Notes: a model not told the origin generated them from the sequence alone. Positions 12,950 to 22,874 are shown, counted from the stretch's first letter. The stretch: DNA of 64,000 nucleotides from Pseudomonas alcaliphila JAB1 (GCF_001941865.1 NZ_CP016162.1:1798001-1862000), one strand, 5' to 3'. Program-made: numbers and translations.

Positions 12950-14173
12950 ATGAATTACGAAATCTTCCTCGCCATCGGCATGTTTACCGCCATCGTCCTG
13001 GCGCTGGTGCTGATCATTCTCGCCGCTCGTGCCAAGCTGGTTTCCAGCGGTGACGTGAGCATCGAGATCAATGGCGAAAAAACCATCGTGGTGCCGGCCG
13101 GCGGCAAGCTGCTGCAGACCCTGGCCAACAACGGCATCTTCCTGTCCTCCGCGTGCGGCGGCGGCGGCACTTGCGCGCAGTGCAAGTGCGTCGTCGAATC
13201 CGGCGGCGGCGAGATGCTGTCCACCGAAGAGTCGCACTTCACCAAGCGTGAGGCCCGTGAGGGCTGGCGCCTGTCTTGCCAGACCCCGGTCAAGCAGGAC
13301 ATGAAGATCGAAGTCCCGGAAGAGGTCTTCGGCGTTAAGAAGTGGGAATGCACCGTCGAGTCCAACCCCAACGTCGCTACCTTCATCAAGGAGCTGACGC
13401 TGAAGCTGCCGGAAGGCGAGAACGTCGACTTCCGCGCCGGTGGTTATGTGCAGCTGGAATGCCCGCCGCACACCGTGTACTACAAGGACTTCGACATCCA
13501 GGAGGAGTATCGCGGCGACTGGGACAAGTTCAACCAGTGGAAGTACGTGTCCAAGGTCGACGAGACCGTGATCCGTGCCTATTCCATGGCCAACTACCCG
13601 GAAGAGCGCGGTCTGGTGAAGTTCAACATCCGTATCGCCTCGCCGCCCCCCGGCAAGGACGATCTGCCGCCGGGCAAGATGTCGTCCTACGTGTTCAGCC
13701 TCAAGCCGGGCGACAAGATCACCGTGTACGGGCCCTTCGGTGAGTTCTTCGCCAAGGACACCGATGCCGAGATGGTCTTCATCGGTGGCGGTGCCGGCAT
13801 GGCGCCGATGCGTTCGCACATCTTCGACCAGCTCAAGCGCCTGAAATCCAAGCGCAAGATCAGCTTCTGGTACGGCGCGCGATCCATGCGCGAGTCGTTC
13901 TACAACGAAGAGTACGATCAGTTGGCCGCGGAAAACCCGAACTTCCAGTGGCACCTGGCGTTGTCCGACCCACAGCCGGAAGACAACTGGACCGGCCTCA
14001 AGGGCTTCATCCACAACGTGCTGTACGAGAACTACCTGAAGGACCACCCGGCTCCGGAAGATTGCGAGTTCTACATGTGCGGCCCACCCATGATGAACGC
14101 CGCGGTGATCAAGATGCTGACCGACCTGGGTGTCGAGCCGGAGAACATCCTCCTCGACGACTTCGGCGGCTAA
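12950..14173 (+). CDS. nqrF: Na+-NQR subunit F (NADH entry)
   Basis: Catalytic NADH-oxidising subunit, 407 residues. In order: one N-terminal membrane helix, a 2Fe-2S ferredoxin domain with [10 protein letters not shown] and the fourth Cys in WRLSCQT (about residues 70-112), an FAD-binding domain with [11 protein letters not shown], and an NADH-binding domain with [11 protein letters not shown] and FYMCGPPMM near the end. All expected ligands are present. Electrons go from NADH through FAD and 2Fe-2S to the membrane iron and flavins. Confidence 0.98.
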   Translation: MNYEIFLAIGMFTAIVLALVLIILAARAKLVSSGDVSIEINGEKTIVVPAGGKLLQTLANNGIFLSSACGGGGTCAQCKCVVESGGGEMLSTEESHFTKREAREGWRLSCQTPVKQDMKIEVPEEVFGVKKWECTVESNPNVATFIKELTLKLPEGENVDFRAGGYVQLECPPHTVYYKDFDIQEEYRGDWDKFNQWKYVSKVDETVIRAYSMANYPEERGLVKFNIRIASPPPGKDDLPPGKMSSYVFSLKPGDKITVYGPFGEFFAKDTDAEMVFIGGGAGMAPMRSHIFDQLKRLKSKRKISFWYGARSMRESFYNEEYDQLAAENPNFQWHLALSDPQPEDNWTGLKGFIHNVLYENYLKDHPAPEDCEFYMCGPPMMNAAVIKMLTDLGVEPENILLDDFGG

Positions 14174-14176
14174 CGC

Positions 14177-15202
14177 ATGAGGTCTGCTGTACTCCAGCCC
14201 GTTATCGCTGTCGCCCTGGCGGCAGCCCTAACGGGCTGCTTACATTCTGAACGGATCGAAGAGTTCGGCGGCCCTACCATGGGCAGCACTTATTCGATCA
14301 AATACGTCCGCAGTGAAGGTGTCGCGCCGCAAGCCGAACTCAAGGCCGCGACCGAGGCGATCCTCGCCGAGATCGATCTGCAGATGTCCACCTATCGCGA
14401 TGATTCGCTGATCGAGCAATTCAACCGTGCGCCAGCGGGTACCTGCCAGGCCATGCCCAAGGGCGTGCTGGATCTGGTGCGTGCCGGCGATCGTCTGCAC
14501 CAGGAGAGCCAGGGCTATTTCGACCTGACGCTGGAGCCCTTGCTCGACCTCTGGGGCTTCGGTCCCAAAGGGCAGGGCGAGGCGGTGCCGGATGCCGAGC
14601 GTTTGGCCGAAGTGCGACAGCGGGTCGGTCAGCAGCACCTGAAGATCGACGGCGAGCAGCTGTGCAAGGATGCGGATGTTCAGGTCGACTTCAATAGCAT
14701 TGCGGCCGGTTACGCCGTCGATCTGATCGTGGCGCGTCTGGGCGAGTTGGGCGTCACCAGTTATCTGGTCGAGGCCACCGGCGAGCTCAAGGCGGGCGGC
14801 TTCAAGCCCGATGGCAGCCACTGGCGCATCGGTCTGGAGGCCCCGCGCGACGATCAGCGGGTGGCCCAACGCATTCTGCAGCTCGATGGTTACGGTATCT
14901 CCACCTCAGGTGACTACCGCAACTACTTCGAAGAGAACGGCCAGCGCTACTCGCATACGCTCGATCCGCTGAGCGGCAAGCCGGTCAACCACAAGCTGGC
15001 GGCGGTGACGGTGGCAGATCCATCGACCTTGCGCGCCGATGGCTTGTCTACCCTATTGATGGTGCTTGGACCGGATGCCGGCATGGCCTTCGCCGAGCGC
15101 AACGGTATCGCGGCGTTTTTCGTGACGCGTGAGGGCGAGGGCTTCGTCACACAGGGCACGACCGCATTCGAGCAGCTATTCGCTGCAGGAGATGAGCAAT
15201 GA
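14177..15202 (+). CDS. apbE: FAD:protein FMN transferase ApbE
   Basis: Lipoprotein of 341 residues (signal peptide ending in the lipobox LTGC, Cys about residue 21) that transfers FMN from FAD onto threonine. Conserved features are GGPTMGSTYSIKY, DLWGFGPKG, VDFNSIAAGYAVD and the Mg-site segment STSGDYRNYF with HTLDPLSGKPV. Its position 3 bp after nqrF says its substrates are NqrB Thr230 and NqrC Thr231. The stop overlaps the start of nqrM. Confidence 0.95.
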   Translation: MRSAVLQPVIAVALAAALTGCLHSERIEEFGGPTMGSTYSIKYVRSEGVAPQAELKAATEAILAEIDLQMSTYRDDSLIEQFNRAPAGTCQAMPKGVLDLVRAGDRLHQESQGYFDLTLEPLLDLWGFGPKGQGEAVPDAERLAEVRQRVGQQHLKIDGEQLCKDADVQVDFNSIAAGYAVDLIVARLGELGVTSYLVEATGELKAGGFKPDGSHWRIGLEAPRDDQRVAQRILQLDGYGISTSGDYRNYFEENGQRYSHTLDPLSGKPVNHKLAAVTVADPSTLRADGLSTLLMVLGPDAGMAFAERNGIAAFFVTREGEGFVTQGTTAFEQLFAAGDEQ

Positions 15203-15429
15203 CTTTTCTGGTTGTATTTCTGGCCATGATTCTGGTCGTCGGCATGATGGCCATTGGCGTGATCATGGGGCGCAAACCCATCGCCGGTTCCTGCGGTGGC
15301 ATCGCCAACCTGGGTATCGAGAAGGAATGCTCGATTTGCGGCGGTAGCCGTGAAAAGTGCGAGGAGGTCAATCGCGACCAGAGCGAAGCGCCGAACACCG
15401 ACCTGGCTTACGACGCGAGCAAGCGTTAA
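15199..15429 (+). CDS. nqrM: Na+-NQR maturation protein NqrM
   Basis: Small protein of 76 residues with one N-terminal membrane segment (LVVFLAMILVVGMMAIGVIMG) followed by a cysteine-rich tail: SCGG, ECSICGG and KCEE give four Cys. This is the NqrM (former DUF539) pattern, a factor needed to assemble the iron centre of NqrD/NqrE. It overlaps the end of apbE by 4 bp and closes the operon; the next gene starts 96 bp later. Confidence 0.95.
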   Translation: MTFLVVFLAMILVVGMMAIGVIMGRKPIAGSCGGIANLGIEKECSICGGSREKCEEVNRDQSEAPNTDLAYDASKR

Positions 15430-15525
15430 GCCGGGTGGTAGCTTTGATAGCCGGTGGCTATTATCCGCTGCCGGCCCCGCCGAGGGTGCGCCACAAGCGC
15501 TCCGGCCTGATCTGAAGGAGTAAAC

Positions 15526-16920
15526 ATGGCGGTCTACAACTACGATGTGGTGGTGCTGGGCTCCGGCCCGGCGGGCGAGGGCGCGGCGATGAACGCGGCC
15601 AAGGCCGGGCGCAAGGTAGCCGTGGTGGACAACCGTCCGCTGGTCGGCGGCAATTGCACCCACCTGGGCACCATTCCGTCCAAGGCGCTGCGCCATTCGG
15701 TGCGGCAGATCATGCAGTTCAATACCAACCCGATGTTCCGCCAGATCGGCGAGCCACGCTGGTTCTCGTTCCCCGACGTGCTGAAAAGCGCGGAGAAGGT
15801 GATCGCCAAGCAGGTCACCTCACGCACCGGCTACTACGCGCGCAACCGCATCGACACCTATTTCGGCACCGCCAGCTTCGCTGACGAGCAGACCGTCGAA
15901 GTCGTCTGCCTCAATGGTGTGGTGGAAAAGCTGGTGGCCAAACAGATCGTCATCGCCACCGGTTCGCGTCCGTACCGCCCGGCCGATGTCGATTTCCGCC
16001 ACCCGCGTATCTACGATAGCGACACCATTCTCAGCCTGGGTCACACACCGCGTCGTCTGATCATCTACGGAGCGGGAGTGATCGGTTGCGAGTACGCCTC
16101 GATCTTCAGTGGCCTGGGTGTGCTGGTCGACCTGATCGACAACCGCGATCAACTGCTCAGCTTCCTCGACTCGGAAATCTCCGACGCGCTTTCCTACCAC
16201 TTGCGCAACAACAACGTGCTGATTCGTCACAACGAAGAGTACGAGCGCATCGAGGGTGTGGAGAACGGTGTGGTCCTGCACCTGAAGTCGGGCAAGAAGA
16301 TCAAGGCCGACGCCCTGCTGTGGTGTAACGGCCGGACCGGCAATACCGATCAGCTGGGCCTGGAAAACATCGGCATCGCGGTCAACAGCCGTGGTCAGAT
16401 TCAGGTCGACGAGCATTACCGCACCGAGGTCAGCAACATCTACGCCGCCGGTGACGTGATCGGCTGGCCGAGCCTGGCCAGCGCCGCCGCCGACCAGGGG
16501 CGTTCCGCCGCCGGCAGCATCGTCGACAACGGCAGCTGGCGCTTCGTCGATGACGTGCCGACCGGCATTTACACCATTCCGGAGATCAGCTCGATCGGCA
16601 AGACCGAGCGTGAGCTGACCCAGGCCAAGGTGCCTTACGAAGTGGGCAAGGCCTTCTTCAAGGGTATGGCCCGTGCGCAGATCTCGGTGGAACCGGTGGG
16701 TATGCTGAAGATCCTCTTCCATCGTGAAACCCTGGAAGTGCTGGGTGTGCATTGCTTCGGCTATCAGGCCTCGGAGATCGTCCACATTGGCCAGGCGATC
16801 ATGAACCAGAAGGGTGAAGCCAACAGCATCAAGTACTTCATCAACACCACCTTCAACTACCCGACCATGGCCGAGGCCTATCGGGTTGCCGCGTTCGACG
16901 GCCTCAACCGGCTTTTTTGA
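15526..16920 (+). CDS. sthA: Soluble pyridine nucleotide transhydrogenase
   Basis: FAD flavoprotein of 464 residues that interconverts NADPH and NADH, chiefly oxidising excess NADPH. It belongs to the disulfide-oxidoreductase family: [17 protein letters not shown] for [19 protein letters not shown] for the nucleotide, IYAAGDV and a C-terminal dimer domain. The redox-active disulfide is absent as expected for this enzyme: [14 protein letters not shown] keeps the first Cys and has Thr for the second. GGAG precedes the ATG. Its placement after nqr groups two NAD(P)H-balancing systems; whether they share a transcript is unclear. Confidence 0.96.
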   Translation: MAVYNYDVVVLGSGPAGEGAAMNAAKAGRKVAVVDNRPLVGGNCTHLGTIPSKALRHSVRQIMQFNTNPMFRQIGEPRWFSFPDVLKSAEKVIAKQVTSRTGYYARNRIDTYFGTASFADEQTVEVVCLNGVVEKLVAKQIVIATGSRPYRPADVDFRHPRIYDSDTILSLGHTPRRLIIYGAGVIGCEYASIFSGLGVLVDLIDNRDQLLSFLDSEISDALSYHLRNNNVLIRHNEEYERIEGVENGVVLHLKSGKKIKADALLWCNGRTGNTDQLGLENIGIAVNSRGQIQVDEHYRTEVSNIYAAGDVIGWPSLASAAADQGRSAAGSIVDNGSWRFVDDVPTGIYTIPEISSIGKTERELTQAKVPYEVGKAFFKGMARAQISVEPVGMLKILFHRETLEVLGVHCFGYQASEIVHIGQAIMNQKGEANSIKYFINTTFNYPTMAEAYRVAAFDGLNRLF

Positions 16921-17029
16921 GCGGCTCCGGCCGGCGGCCTGAGCCGGTCGGGGAGACAGGCTGGGTAGTGGCTTCCGAGTGGCGCTGGCCGAATCGGGAG
17001 AGCTTCTAGCGTCTCAGGCGGCAGCAACG

Positions 17030-17057
17030 AAAAAACCGGCTCTTGGGCCGGTTTTTT
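17030..17057. terminator. Bidirectional terminator after sthA
   Basis: CCGGC (17036-17040) pairs with GCCGG (17047-17051), flanked by an A run on the left and six T on the right, so it can serve sthA on plus and, more distantly, readthrough from glpQ on minus. Confidence 0.8.
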
Positions 17058-17076
17058 CGTTCTCGGGCGTTGTGTT

Positions 17077-17138
17077 CGTAGCCCGGATGCAATCCGGGAA
17101 TGCTCTCTCTCCAGCTCCCGGATTGCATCCGGGCTACG
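17077..17138. repeat. CGTAGCCCGGATGCAATCCGGG inverted pair
   Basis: Left arm 17077-17099 and its reverse complement 17116-17138, separated by 16 bp. Each arm contains a shorter perfect palindrome (CCCGGAT and ATCCGGG). The same unit recurs as a half copy at 29845-29867 and as a full pair at 47502-47562, so it is a dispersed intergenic element. Confidence 0.85.
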
Positions 17139-17162
17139 CGCGGGCTGCTCTGGCTTGCTCGC

Positions 17163-17182
17163 CTCTCCCGCTTGCGGGAGAG
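17163..17182. repeat. Perfect hairpin near the glpQ 3' end
   Basis: CTCTCCCGC, TT, GCGGGAGAG: a 9-bp perfect stem 25 bp past the glpQ stop codon. There is no T run on either side, so it is more likely an intergenic repeat or RNA-stabilising stem than a classical terminator. Confidence 0.5.
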
Positions 17183-17207
17183 GGGCCGGGGGAGAGGGCG
17201 CTAAGGC

Positions 17208-17927
17208 TCAGCCGCGCAGCGTCTGCACCGCGATGCCGGGGAAGTCGGTGATGATGCTGTCGACACCGAAGTCGGCCAGGCGGCGCATCAGTGCCGGCTC
17301 GTTGACCGTCCATACCGACACGTGCAGCCCTTGCTTCTGCGCCTTGAGCAGGCGCTCCGGGGTGCACAGCGTCCAGTTCAGCGCCAGCAGGTGGCAGTCG
17401 TAATGCGCCGCTACTTTCAGTGGGTCGAGCCAGGCGTACTCGGCAACCAGACCGAGCTGCAACTGCGGGGTCAGTTCGCGCGCGGCCTTGAGTACCTCCC
17501 GCGAGCTGGAGGTGATGGTGATCTGCTCGCGCAGACCAAAGCGTTCGACCAGCTCCGAGATGGCCAGCACGGTGCGCGCGGCGCGCACTTTCGAGGCGCT
17601 TTTCACCTCCAGTTGCCAATGCTCGAACTTGCACTGCTGGAACAATTCTTCCAGGCGCGGAACGGGGCATGGGCGCACCCAGCCAGGGCCGCCCTTGCGT
17701 GCATCGTATTTGATCAACTCGGCAGCGTCGTGTTCGACCACCTTGCCGCGCAGGCCGGTAGTGCGCTTGAGCGTCGGGTCGTGGATCACCATCAGTTCGC
17801 CGTCGCGCGACAGATGCAGATCCAGCTCGCAGCGGTCGACGCCGTGTTCCAGGCAGCGCTGGAAACTGGCCAGGGTATTTTCCGGGGCTTCGCCTTTGGC
17901 GCCGCGATGGCCGTAGATGAGAGTCAC
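17208..17927 (-). CDS. glpQ: Glycerophosphodiester phosphodiesterase
   Basis: Enzyme of 239 residues of the GDPD TIM-barrel family, which hydrolyses glycerophosphodiesters from phospholipid turnover to glycerol-3-phosphate and an alcohol. The metal/catalytic residues are visible: HRG near residue 7, ENT, ELDLHLSRDGELMVIHD (Glu, Asp, His), LEVK and the C-terminal VWTVNEP and ITDFP. No signal peptide, so it is cytoplasmic and closer to UgpQ than to periplasmic GlpQ. The start is GTG with AAGGAG before it and overlaps the stop of the upstream small gene (GTGA). Confidence 0.9.
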   Translation of the reverse strand: MTLIYGHRGAKGEAPENTLASFQRCLEHGVDRCELDLHLSRDGELMVIHDPTLKRTTGLRGKVVEHDAAELIKYDARKGGPGWVRPCPVPRLEELFQQCKFEHWQLEVKSASKVRAARTVLAISELVERFGLREQITITSSSREVLKAARELTPQLQLGLVAEYAWLDPLKVAAHYDCHLLALNWTLCTPERLLKAQKQGLHVSVWTVNEPALMRRLADFGVDSIITDFPGIAVQTLRG

Positions 17928-18232
17928 TGTTGCTCCTTGACGGTGTCGAGGTGGCGTGGCTGGTGATGGCGCACGCTGTTGATCACGTGATCGTATTCGA
18001 AATAGACACTGAATTCGCGGTAGTCCCAGCGTGTGATCGGCGGCTGGCCGACGGGCTTGTGCTCTTCATCGGCCAGGCCGAAACGCTCCAGTACCGAACG
18101 CTTGGACTGGCCTTTGTGCGGCAGGTTGCTGGCGTCGAGATCGGCGCCCTGGCTGCCCAGGGGAATGGTCAGGGTATCGGCGAAGAGAGCGGTAGGGGCG
18201 AGCAGGGTGAAAAGCAGAGCGAGACGATACAT
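17924..18232 (-). CDS. Small exported protein of unknown function
   Basis: Protein of 102 residues with a signal peptide (MYRLALLFTLLAPTALFA). The mature part has KRSVLERFG and VGQPPITRWDYREFSVYFEYDHVINSV, somewhat like periplasmic proteins that pair a short helical start with a two-strand sheet (BamE/SmpA style), but the match is too weak to name. AAGGAA precedes the ATG. Translationally coupled to glpQ by a 4-bp overlap, so it may act with phospholipid turnover. Unknown function. Confidence 0.75.
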   Translation of the reverse strand: MYRLALLFTLLAPTALFADTLTIPLGSQGADLDASNLPHKGQSKRSVLERFGLADEEHKPVGQPPITRWDYREFSVYFEYDHVINSVRHHQPRHLDTVKEQQ

Positions 18233-18251
18233 GGCGGTTCCTTGGCGACTG

Positions 18252-18818
18252 TCATTCGCGGGCTTGGCGACGCTCCAAAGCCTGCTTTTGCAGGATATGC
18301 CGAGCCAGCAACTGGCGCTGTGCGTCGGTCAACGCTTCGAACTCGGTGCCGATCTCGAATTGGCCATCCGCGCGCTGGCTGCAGTGCACCACTTGGCCAC
18401 GCAGCAAGAGACCGAGCGCCTGCGGCATCAGCACCATCTTGATCGCCAGATGGCTGCCCGGCGCTACGGCCTGGGCGTTATTGAAGCTGATGCCGCCTTC
18501 GGACAGCGATACCTGGCGTGGCGCGCCGATGTCGCGCAGCAGGCTCTGCGCCACGGCCTGGCCGAGTAGGTCGACGCGCTTGTTGATCACCTTCAGGTAG
18601 TTGGCCAGGGTACGGTCGCGCTCAGTGATATGGCGCAGCAGATGCTGGGATTCGAAGTCCATCAGGTGCAGATCGCTGAGCAGGTTGAACAGCGGCGATG
18701 GATCGTGAAGCGCGTCGCTGGCATGGGCTTCTGCCCCCGACAGCAGGCTGAATTCCAGTGCGATCGTATCGTCGATACGATAGTATTCGCGGCGATCATC
18801 TACATCGTTAGTCGACAT
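18252..18818 (-). CDS. PilZ-domain protein
   Basis: Soluble protein of 188 residues. It opens with DRREYYRIDD, the RxxxR half of a PilZ cyclic-di-GMP site, but the second half (VSLSEGGISF, an S-x-x-G box) comes about 110 residues later, after a helical insert rich in FNLLSDLHLMDFESQHLLRHI. The position normally Asp or Asn in the second motif is Ser. I recall PA2989 of P. aeruginosa as a PilZ protein at this place. I take ATG 18818 rather than an in-frame ATG 24 codons earlier, because the family starts with the DRRE segment. Role unknown. Confidence 0.75.
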   Translation of the reverse strand: MSTNDVDDRREYYRIDDTIALEFSLLSGAEAHASDALHDPSPLFNLLSDLHLMDFESQHLLRHITERDRTLANYLKVINKRVDLLGQAVAQSLLRDIGAPRQVSLSEGGISFNNAQAVAPGSHLAIKMVLMPQALGLLLRGQVVHCSQRADGQFEIGTEFEALTDAQRQLLARHILQKQALERRQARE

Positions 18819-18920
18819 GGCGAACCCATGAAAGCGGTGGTGGTCGAAGACCCTGTTGAAAGTCTCGCGAACTGGATGCGTGCCAGGCAAGCGTCGTCGA
18901 ACAAGCCTCGGTTACGAATG

Positions 18921-19030
18921 GTAAACGAGCATTGCTCGCTTCGCTCGCCCCTTCGGGGCCACACTGAAGCGCGCTGGTCATAAGCGGCTTTCCAAGTGTC
19001 TTTAACGCAGCATGCCCGATACGCAGCAGA
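18921..19030. repeat. Intergenic repeat family, copy 1
   Basis: Within the 293-bp PilZ/lolC divergent gap. It shares GTAAA(C/T)GAGCA, CGCTTCGCTC, CCCCTTCGGGGCC, (A)AAGCGCG and TTTAACGC with 37036-37150, in the same order and spacing. A shorter relative lies at 47865-47930. Confidence 0.65.
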
Positions 19031-19111
19031 CTTTGAGTTGCTTCTGAGTGTAAGGCTGCTGACTTGGCCCTGCCACAAGGACGTTTTTTCTTTCCCCCGA
19101 ATCTCTCCGAC

Positions 19112-20359
19112 ATGTTCAGACCTCTGTTCGTATTTATCGGTACGCGCTACACGCGGGCCAAGCGTCGCAACCACTTCGTCTCCTTCATTTCCCTGACGTC
19201 CATGCTCGGCCTCACCCTCGGGGTGATGGTAATGATCCTGGTGCTGTCGGTGATGAATGGTTTCGACCATGAAATGCGCACTCGGGTGCTGGGGATGATT
19301 CCTCACGCCACGGTCGAATCGCCGACCCCGGTCAGCGACTGGCCGGCATTGGCGCGACAGGTCGAGCGCCATCCGCGAGTCGAGGCGCTGGCACCCTTCA
19401 CTCAGATGCAGGGCCTGCTGACACACGATGGCAAGGTGCAGAAGGTGCTGATCAATGCCATCGACCCCGAGCAGGAGCGCAAGGTGTCGATCATCGACGG
19501 CTTCTTCCAGCAGGGCAGTCTCGACAGCCTGCAGCCAGGTGATTTCGCCATGGTCATCGGTGACAAGGCGGCGGCCAAGCTGGGCCTGAAGTTGGGTGAC
19601 AAGGTCACCTTTGTCGCGCCCGAGGTCACCGTGACCCCCGCCGGCATGTTCCCGCGTCTGAAGCGCTTTACCGTGACCGGCATCTTCCACGTCGGCGCCG
19701 GCGAGATCGACGGTGCACTGGCCCTGGCCAACATCAGCGACCTGGCGCGCCTGCAGCGCTGGAAGCCGGATCAGGTACAGGGCCTGCGCCTGAAGTTCGA
19801 TGATCTGTTCCAGGCGCCGCGCAGCGCCTGGGAGATCGCCCAGACCCTCGACGGTGATTTCTACGCCCGCGACTGGACCCGTACCCACGGCAACCTGTAC
19901 CAGGCCATTCGCATGGAGAAGACCATGATCGGTCTGCTTCTGCTGCTGATCGTCGCGGTGGCCGCGTTCAACATCATTTCCACCCTGGTGATGGTGGTGA
20001 CCGACAAGAAGGGCGACATCGCCATCCTGCGCACCCTCGGCGCCACGCCGCGGCAGATCATGGCCATCTTCATGGTGCAGGGCACGGTGATCGGTGTGGT
20101 CGGCACCTTGATCGGCGCCGTGCTGGGGATTCTCGCGGCGCTCAACGTCAGCAGCCTGATCGCCGGCATCGAACGTCTGCTGGGCATCAAGTTTCTCAAT
20201 GCCGATGTCTACTTCATCGATTACCTGCCCTCGCAACTGCAGAGCGCCGACGTGGTGATGGTCTGTACCGCGGCGTTGCTGCTGAGCTTCTTCGCCACCC
20301 TGTATCCAGCCTGGCGCGCTGCGCGTACCCAGCCGGCCGAGGCCCTGCGCTATGAGTGA
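19112..20359 (+). CDS. lolC: Lipoprotein-releasing permease LolC
   Basis: Inner-membrane permease of 415 residues of the LolCDE exporter, which hands mature lipoproteins to LolA. It has the LolC/LolE start [26 protein letters not shown], one N-terminal membrane helix, a large periplasmic domain and three C-terminal helices with [32 protein letters not shown] and [22 protein letters not shown] start at ATG 19112, not at an upstream in-frame ATG, because the family always starts with this segment. It overlaps lolD by 8 bp. LolC and LolE are close paralogues, so which is which follows gene order. Confidence 0.93.
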   Translation: MFRPLFVFIGTRYTRAKRRNHFVSFISLTSMLGLTLGVMVMILVLSVMNGFDHEMRTRVLGMIPHATVESPTPVSDWPALARQVERHPRVEALAPFTQMQGLLTHDGKVQKVLINAIDPEQERKVSIIDGFFQQGSLDSLQPGDFAMVIGDKAAAKLGLKLGDKVTFVAPEVTVTPAGMFPRLKRFTVTGIFHVGAGEIDGALALANISDLARLQRWKPDQVQGLRLKFDDLFQAPRSAWEIAQTLDGDFYARDWTRTHGNLYQAIRMEKTMIGLLLLLIVAVAAFNIISTLVMVVTDKKGDIAILRTLGATPRQIMAIFMVQGTVIGVVGTLIGAVLGILAALNVSSLIAGIERLLGIKFLNADVYFIDYLPSQLQSADVVMVCTAALLLSFFATLYPAWRAARTQPAEALRYE

Positions 20360-21065
20360 GTCCATGAACCAGAACGCCATGAAACAGCACAATGCCGTGC
20401 TCAGCTGTCGCAACCTGAGCAAGCGTTACGACGAGGGCCCCGAGTCGGTGGTGGTGCTCGATGGCCTCGAGCTGGAACTCTTTCCCGGTGAACGTGTGGC
20501 CATCGTCGGCAGCTCCGGTTCCGGCAAGAGCACCCTTTTGAACATGCTCGGCGGCCTGGATACGCCCAGCGAGGGCAGCGTCTGGCTGGCCGGCGAGCAA
20601 CTCTCGGCGCTGAGCGAGACCGCTCGAGGTCTGCTGCGCAACCGCGCGCTGGGCTTTGTCTACCAGTTTCACCACCTGCTGGCCGAGTTCACTGCGCTGG
20701 AGAATGCCTGCATGCCGCTGTTGATCGGCAAGACGTCGATCAGCGAGGCGCGCGAGCGTGCCACCAAGCTGCTCGAGCGAGTCGGGCTTGGCCATCGCCT
20801 CAATCACAAACCGTCCGAACTGTCCGGTGGTGAGCGTCAGCGTGTGGCCATTGCCCGTGCCCTGGTCAACCGCCCCGGGCTGGTGTTGCTCGATGAACCC
20901 ACCGGCAACCTCGACCAGCACACCGCTGAAGGCATTCAGGAGCTGATGCGTGAGCTCAGCCGTGACTCCAACACCGCGTTCCTGGTGGTGACCCACGACA
21001 TGCAGCTGGCGCGGCAGATGGATCGCGTGCTCAGCCTGCAGGACGGCAAACTGGTGACCCTCTGA
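20352..21065 (+). CDS. lolD: Lipoprotein-releasing ATPase LolD
   Basis: ABC ATPase of 237 residues that powers the LolCE permeases. Walker [10 protein letters not shown], the LolD-type [15 protein letters not shown]-loop, signature [15 protein letters not shown] and Walker [13 protein letters not shown] are all present, with THDMQLA as H-loop. It overlaps the lolC stop by 8 bp and shares TGATG with the lolE start, so the three subunits are translationally coupled. Confidence 0.96.
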   Translation: MSESMNQNAMKQHNAVLSCRNLSKRYDEGPESVVVLDGLELELFPGERVAIVGSSGSGKSTLLNMLGGLDTPSEGSVWLAGEQLSALSETARGLLRNRALGFVYQFHHLLAEFTALENACMPLLIGKTSISEARERATKLLERVGLGHRLNHKPSELSGGERQRVAIARALVNRPGLVLLDEPTGNLDQHTAEGIQELMRELSRDSNTAFLVVTHDMQLARQMDRVLSLQDGKLVTL

Positions 21066-22309
21066 TGTTTCGTCCGCTGAGTATCTTCATCGGCGCTCGC
21101 TACACACGGGCCAAGCGCCGCAACCATTTCATCTCCTTCATTTCGCTGACCTCGATGATCGGCCTGGCGCTTGGCGTGCTGGCGATGATCGTGGTGCTAT
21201 CGGTGATGAACGGTTTCCAGAAGGAAATGAGCTCGCGCATTCTCGGCATGGTGCCGCACGCCATGCTCTACGGCGTCGAGCCGGTCGCCGACTGGCGCGC
21301 CCTGGCGGACAAGGCCATGGCCAATCCGCAGGTACAGGCCGCGGCGCCTTATGCCGAGCTGGAGGGCATGCTCTCGCATCGCGGGCTGATGCAGCCGATC
21401 CAGATCCACGGCATCGACCCAGTGGAGGAGGGCAAGGTATCGATCCTGCCCGAGCACATCCGTCAGGGCAGCCTGAACAATCTGCAGCCGGGTGAGTTCG
21501 GCGTGGTGATCGGTGATATCACCGCGCGCCGCTTCGGCCTGCAGGTGGGCGACAAGCTGACCCTGATCATCCCCGAGCTGAGCAGCGCGCCTGGTGGCGT
21601 CACCCCGCGCATGCAGCGGCTGAACGTGGCGGCGGTGTTCAAGGTCGGTGCCGAGCTGGACAGCTCACTGGCACTGATCAACGTCGTCGATGCCGCTGCC
21701 ATGCAGCGCTTGCCGGAAGGTACGCTGCCGGGTATTCGTCTGGCGCTGAAGGATCTCTACCAGGCGCCGCAGGTATCCAAAGCGCTGGTCGCCGAACTGG
21801 GCGCAGGTTATCGCGCCGATGACTGGACCCACACCCAGGGCAGTCTGTTCAGCGCGATGAAGATGGAGAAGACCATGATCGGTCTGCTGCTCTTGCTGAT
21901 CGTCGCGGTGGCAGCATTCAACATCATCGCCACGCTGATCATGGTGGTCGCCGATAAGAGCGGCGACATCGCCATCCTGCGTACCCTGGGCGCCACACCG
22001 CGGCAGATCATGGCGATTTTCATGGTGCAGGGCTCGGTCATCGGTCTGGTCGGTACGCTGATCGGCACGGGACTCGGTGTGCTGGCGGCGCTCAATGTCA
22101 GTGCGCTGGTGGCCTGGCTGGAGTCGTTTGCCGGGCAGCAGGTGATGAGCTCCGATGTGTATTTCATCAGCAGCCTGCCGTCTGATCTGCAGTGGTTGGA
22201 CGTGGCGTTGATCTGTTCGGCGGCATTGATCCTGAGTTTCCTCGCCACGCTCTACCCCTCATGGCGGGCGGCGCAGGTGCAGCCGGCCGAGGCGCTACGC
22301 TACGAGTAA
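21065..22309 (+). CDS. lolE: Lipoprotein-releasing permease LolE
   Basis: Second permease of the Lol exporter, 414 residues, with the same topology as LolC (one plus three membrane helices around a periplasmic domain). The stretch [20 protein letters not shown] and the [20 protein letters not shown] region are almost identical to LolC at protein level and similar at DNA level (about 19914-20110 against 21864-22060). The start codon overlaps the lolD stop. A bidirectional terminator follows immediately. Confidence 0.93.
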   Translation: MFRPLSIFIGARYTRAKRRNHFISFISLTSMIGLALGVLAMIVVLSVMNGFQKEMSSRILGMVPHAMLYGVEPVADWRALADKAMANPQVQAAAPYAELEGMLSHRGLMQPIQIHGIDPVEEGKVSILPEHIRQGSLNNLQPGEFGVVIGDITARRFGLQVGDKLTLIIPELSSAPGGVTPRMQRLNVAAVFKVGAELDSSLALINVVDAAAMQRLPEGTLPGIRLALKDLYQAPQVSKALVAELGAGYRADDWTHTQGSLFSAMKMEKTMIGLLLLLIVAVAAFNIIATLIMVVADKSGDIAILRTLGATPRQIMAIFMVQGSVIGLVGTLIGTGLGVLAALNVSALVAWLESFAGQQVMSSDVYFISSLPSDLQWLDVALICSAALILSFLATLYPSWRAAQVQPAEALRYE

Positions 22310-22314
22310 GAACG

Positions 22315-22342
22315 AAAAAGCCGTCGACTTTGACGGCTTTTT
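22315..22342. terminator. Bidirectional terminator after lolE
   Basis: AAAAAGCCGTC (22315-22325) pairs with GACGGCTTTTT (22332-22342) around a 6-nt loop. It serves lolE on plus and the DUF2062 gene on minus. Confidence 0.88.
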
Positions 22343-22346
22343 CTTT

Positions 22347-22874
22347 TCAGTGGCGCTCCAGGCGGCGCTTTTCCTGACGCTTGCGCCAGCTACGCTGTAC
22401 CCACCAGCGCCAGTAGAGCATGGTCAGCACGTAGCCCAGTATCGCGAGGATGACCCCCGCGACGAAGGAACCCAGGTACAGCGGCTTCCACAGCACCGCT
22501 ACCTCGGCCGTGATCCATTCCAGGCTCAGCGTCTCCGGCATGCGCACGGGCGGTGTCTGCATGATCCACGCGCCCAGTTTGTAAGTGCAGTAGAAAACCG
22601 GTGGCATGGTGATGGGGTTGGTCAGCCACACCAGGCCGATGGAAATCGGCAGGTTGGCGCGCAACGGGATGGCGACGGCTGCGGCGGCCAGCATCTGCAT
22701 GGGCATGGGGATCATCGCCCAGAACAGGCCGATGGCCATGCCGCGGGCTACCGAATGGCGATTGAGATGCCAGAGATTGGGATCATGAATGAGTTTGCCG
22801 AGAAAGCGCAGGGACTTGTTACCCTTGATGCTGTCGGGGGTGGGCATGTAGCGCTTGAATAAACGACGCGGCAT
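22347..22874 (-). CDS. DUF2062 membrane protein
   Basis: Membrane protein of 175 residues with the DUF2062 pattern: HSVARGMAIGLFWAMIPMPMQM, then LPISIGLVWLTNPITMPPVFY and a final hydrophobic pair before a basic tail (WVQRSWRKRQEKRR). I chose ATG 22874, where the MPRRLFKRYMP start fits the family, over an in-frame ATG 39 codons earlier that would run into the comEC leader. It is divergent from comEC across a 126-bp gap. Function unknown; homologues are common next to comEC and exbB-like genes in Pseudomonas. Confidence 0.82.
   Translation of the reverse strand: MPRRLFKRYMPTPDSIKGNKSLRFLGKLIHDPNLWHLNRHSVARGMAIGLFWAMIPMPMQMLAAAAVAIPLRANLPISIGLVWLTNPITMPPVFYCTYKLGAWIMQTPPVRMPETLSLEWITAEVAVLWKPLYLGSFVAGVILAILGYVLTMLYWRWWVQRSWRKRQEKRRLERH

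Noticed and set aside
16979..17251. 90-codon plus-strand frame after sthA
   Set aside because: It runs through a terminator and an intergenic palindrome, so it is not a gene.
19914..22060. Repeated DNA in lolC and lolE as a possible recent duplication
   Set aside because: Similarity follows the conserved membrane segment of these ancient paralogues; third-base differences are frequent, so no recent conversion needs to be invoked.
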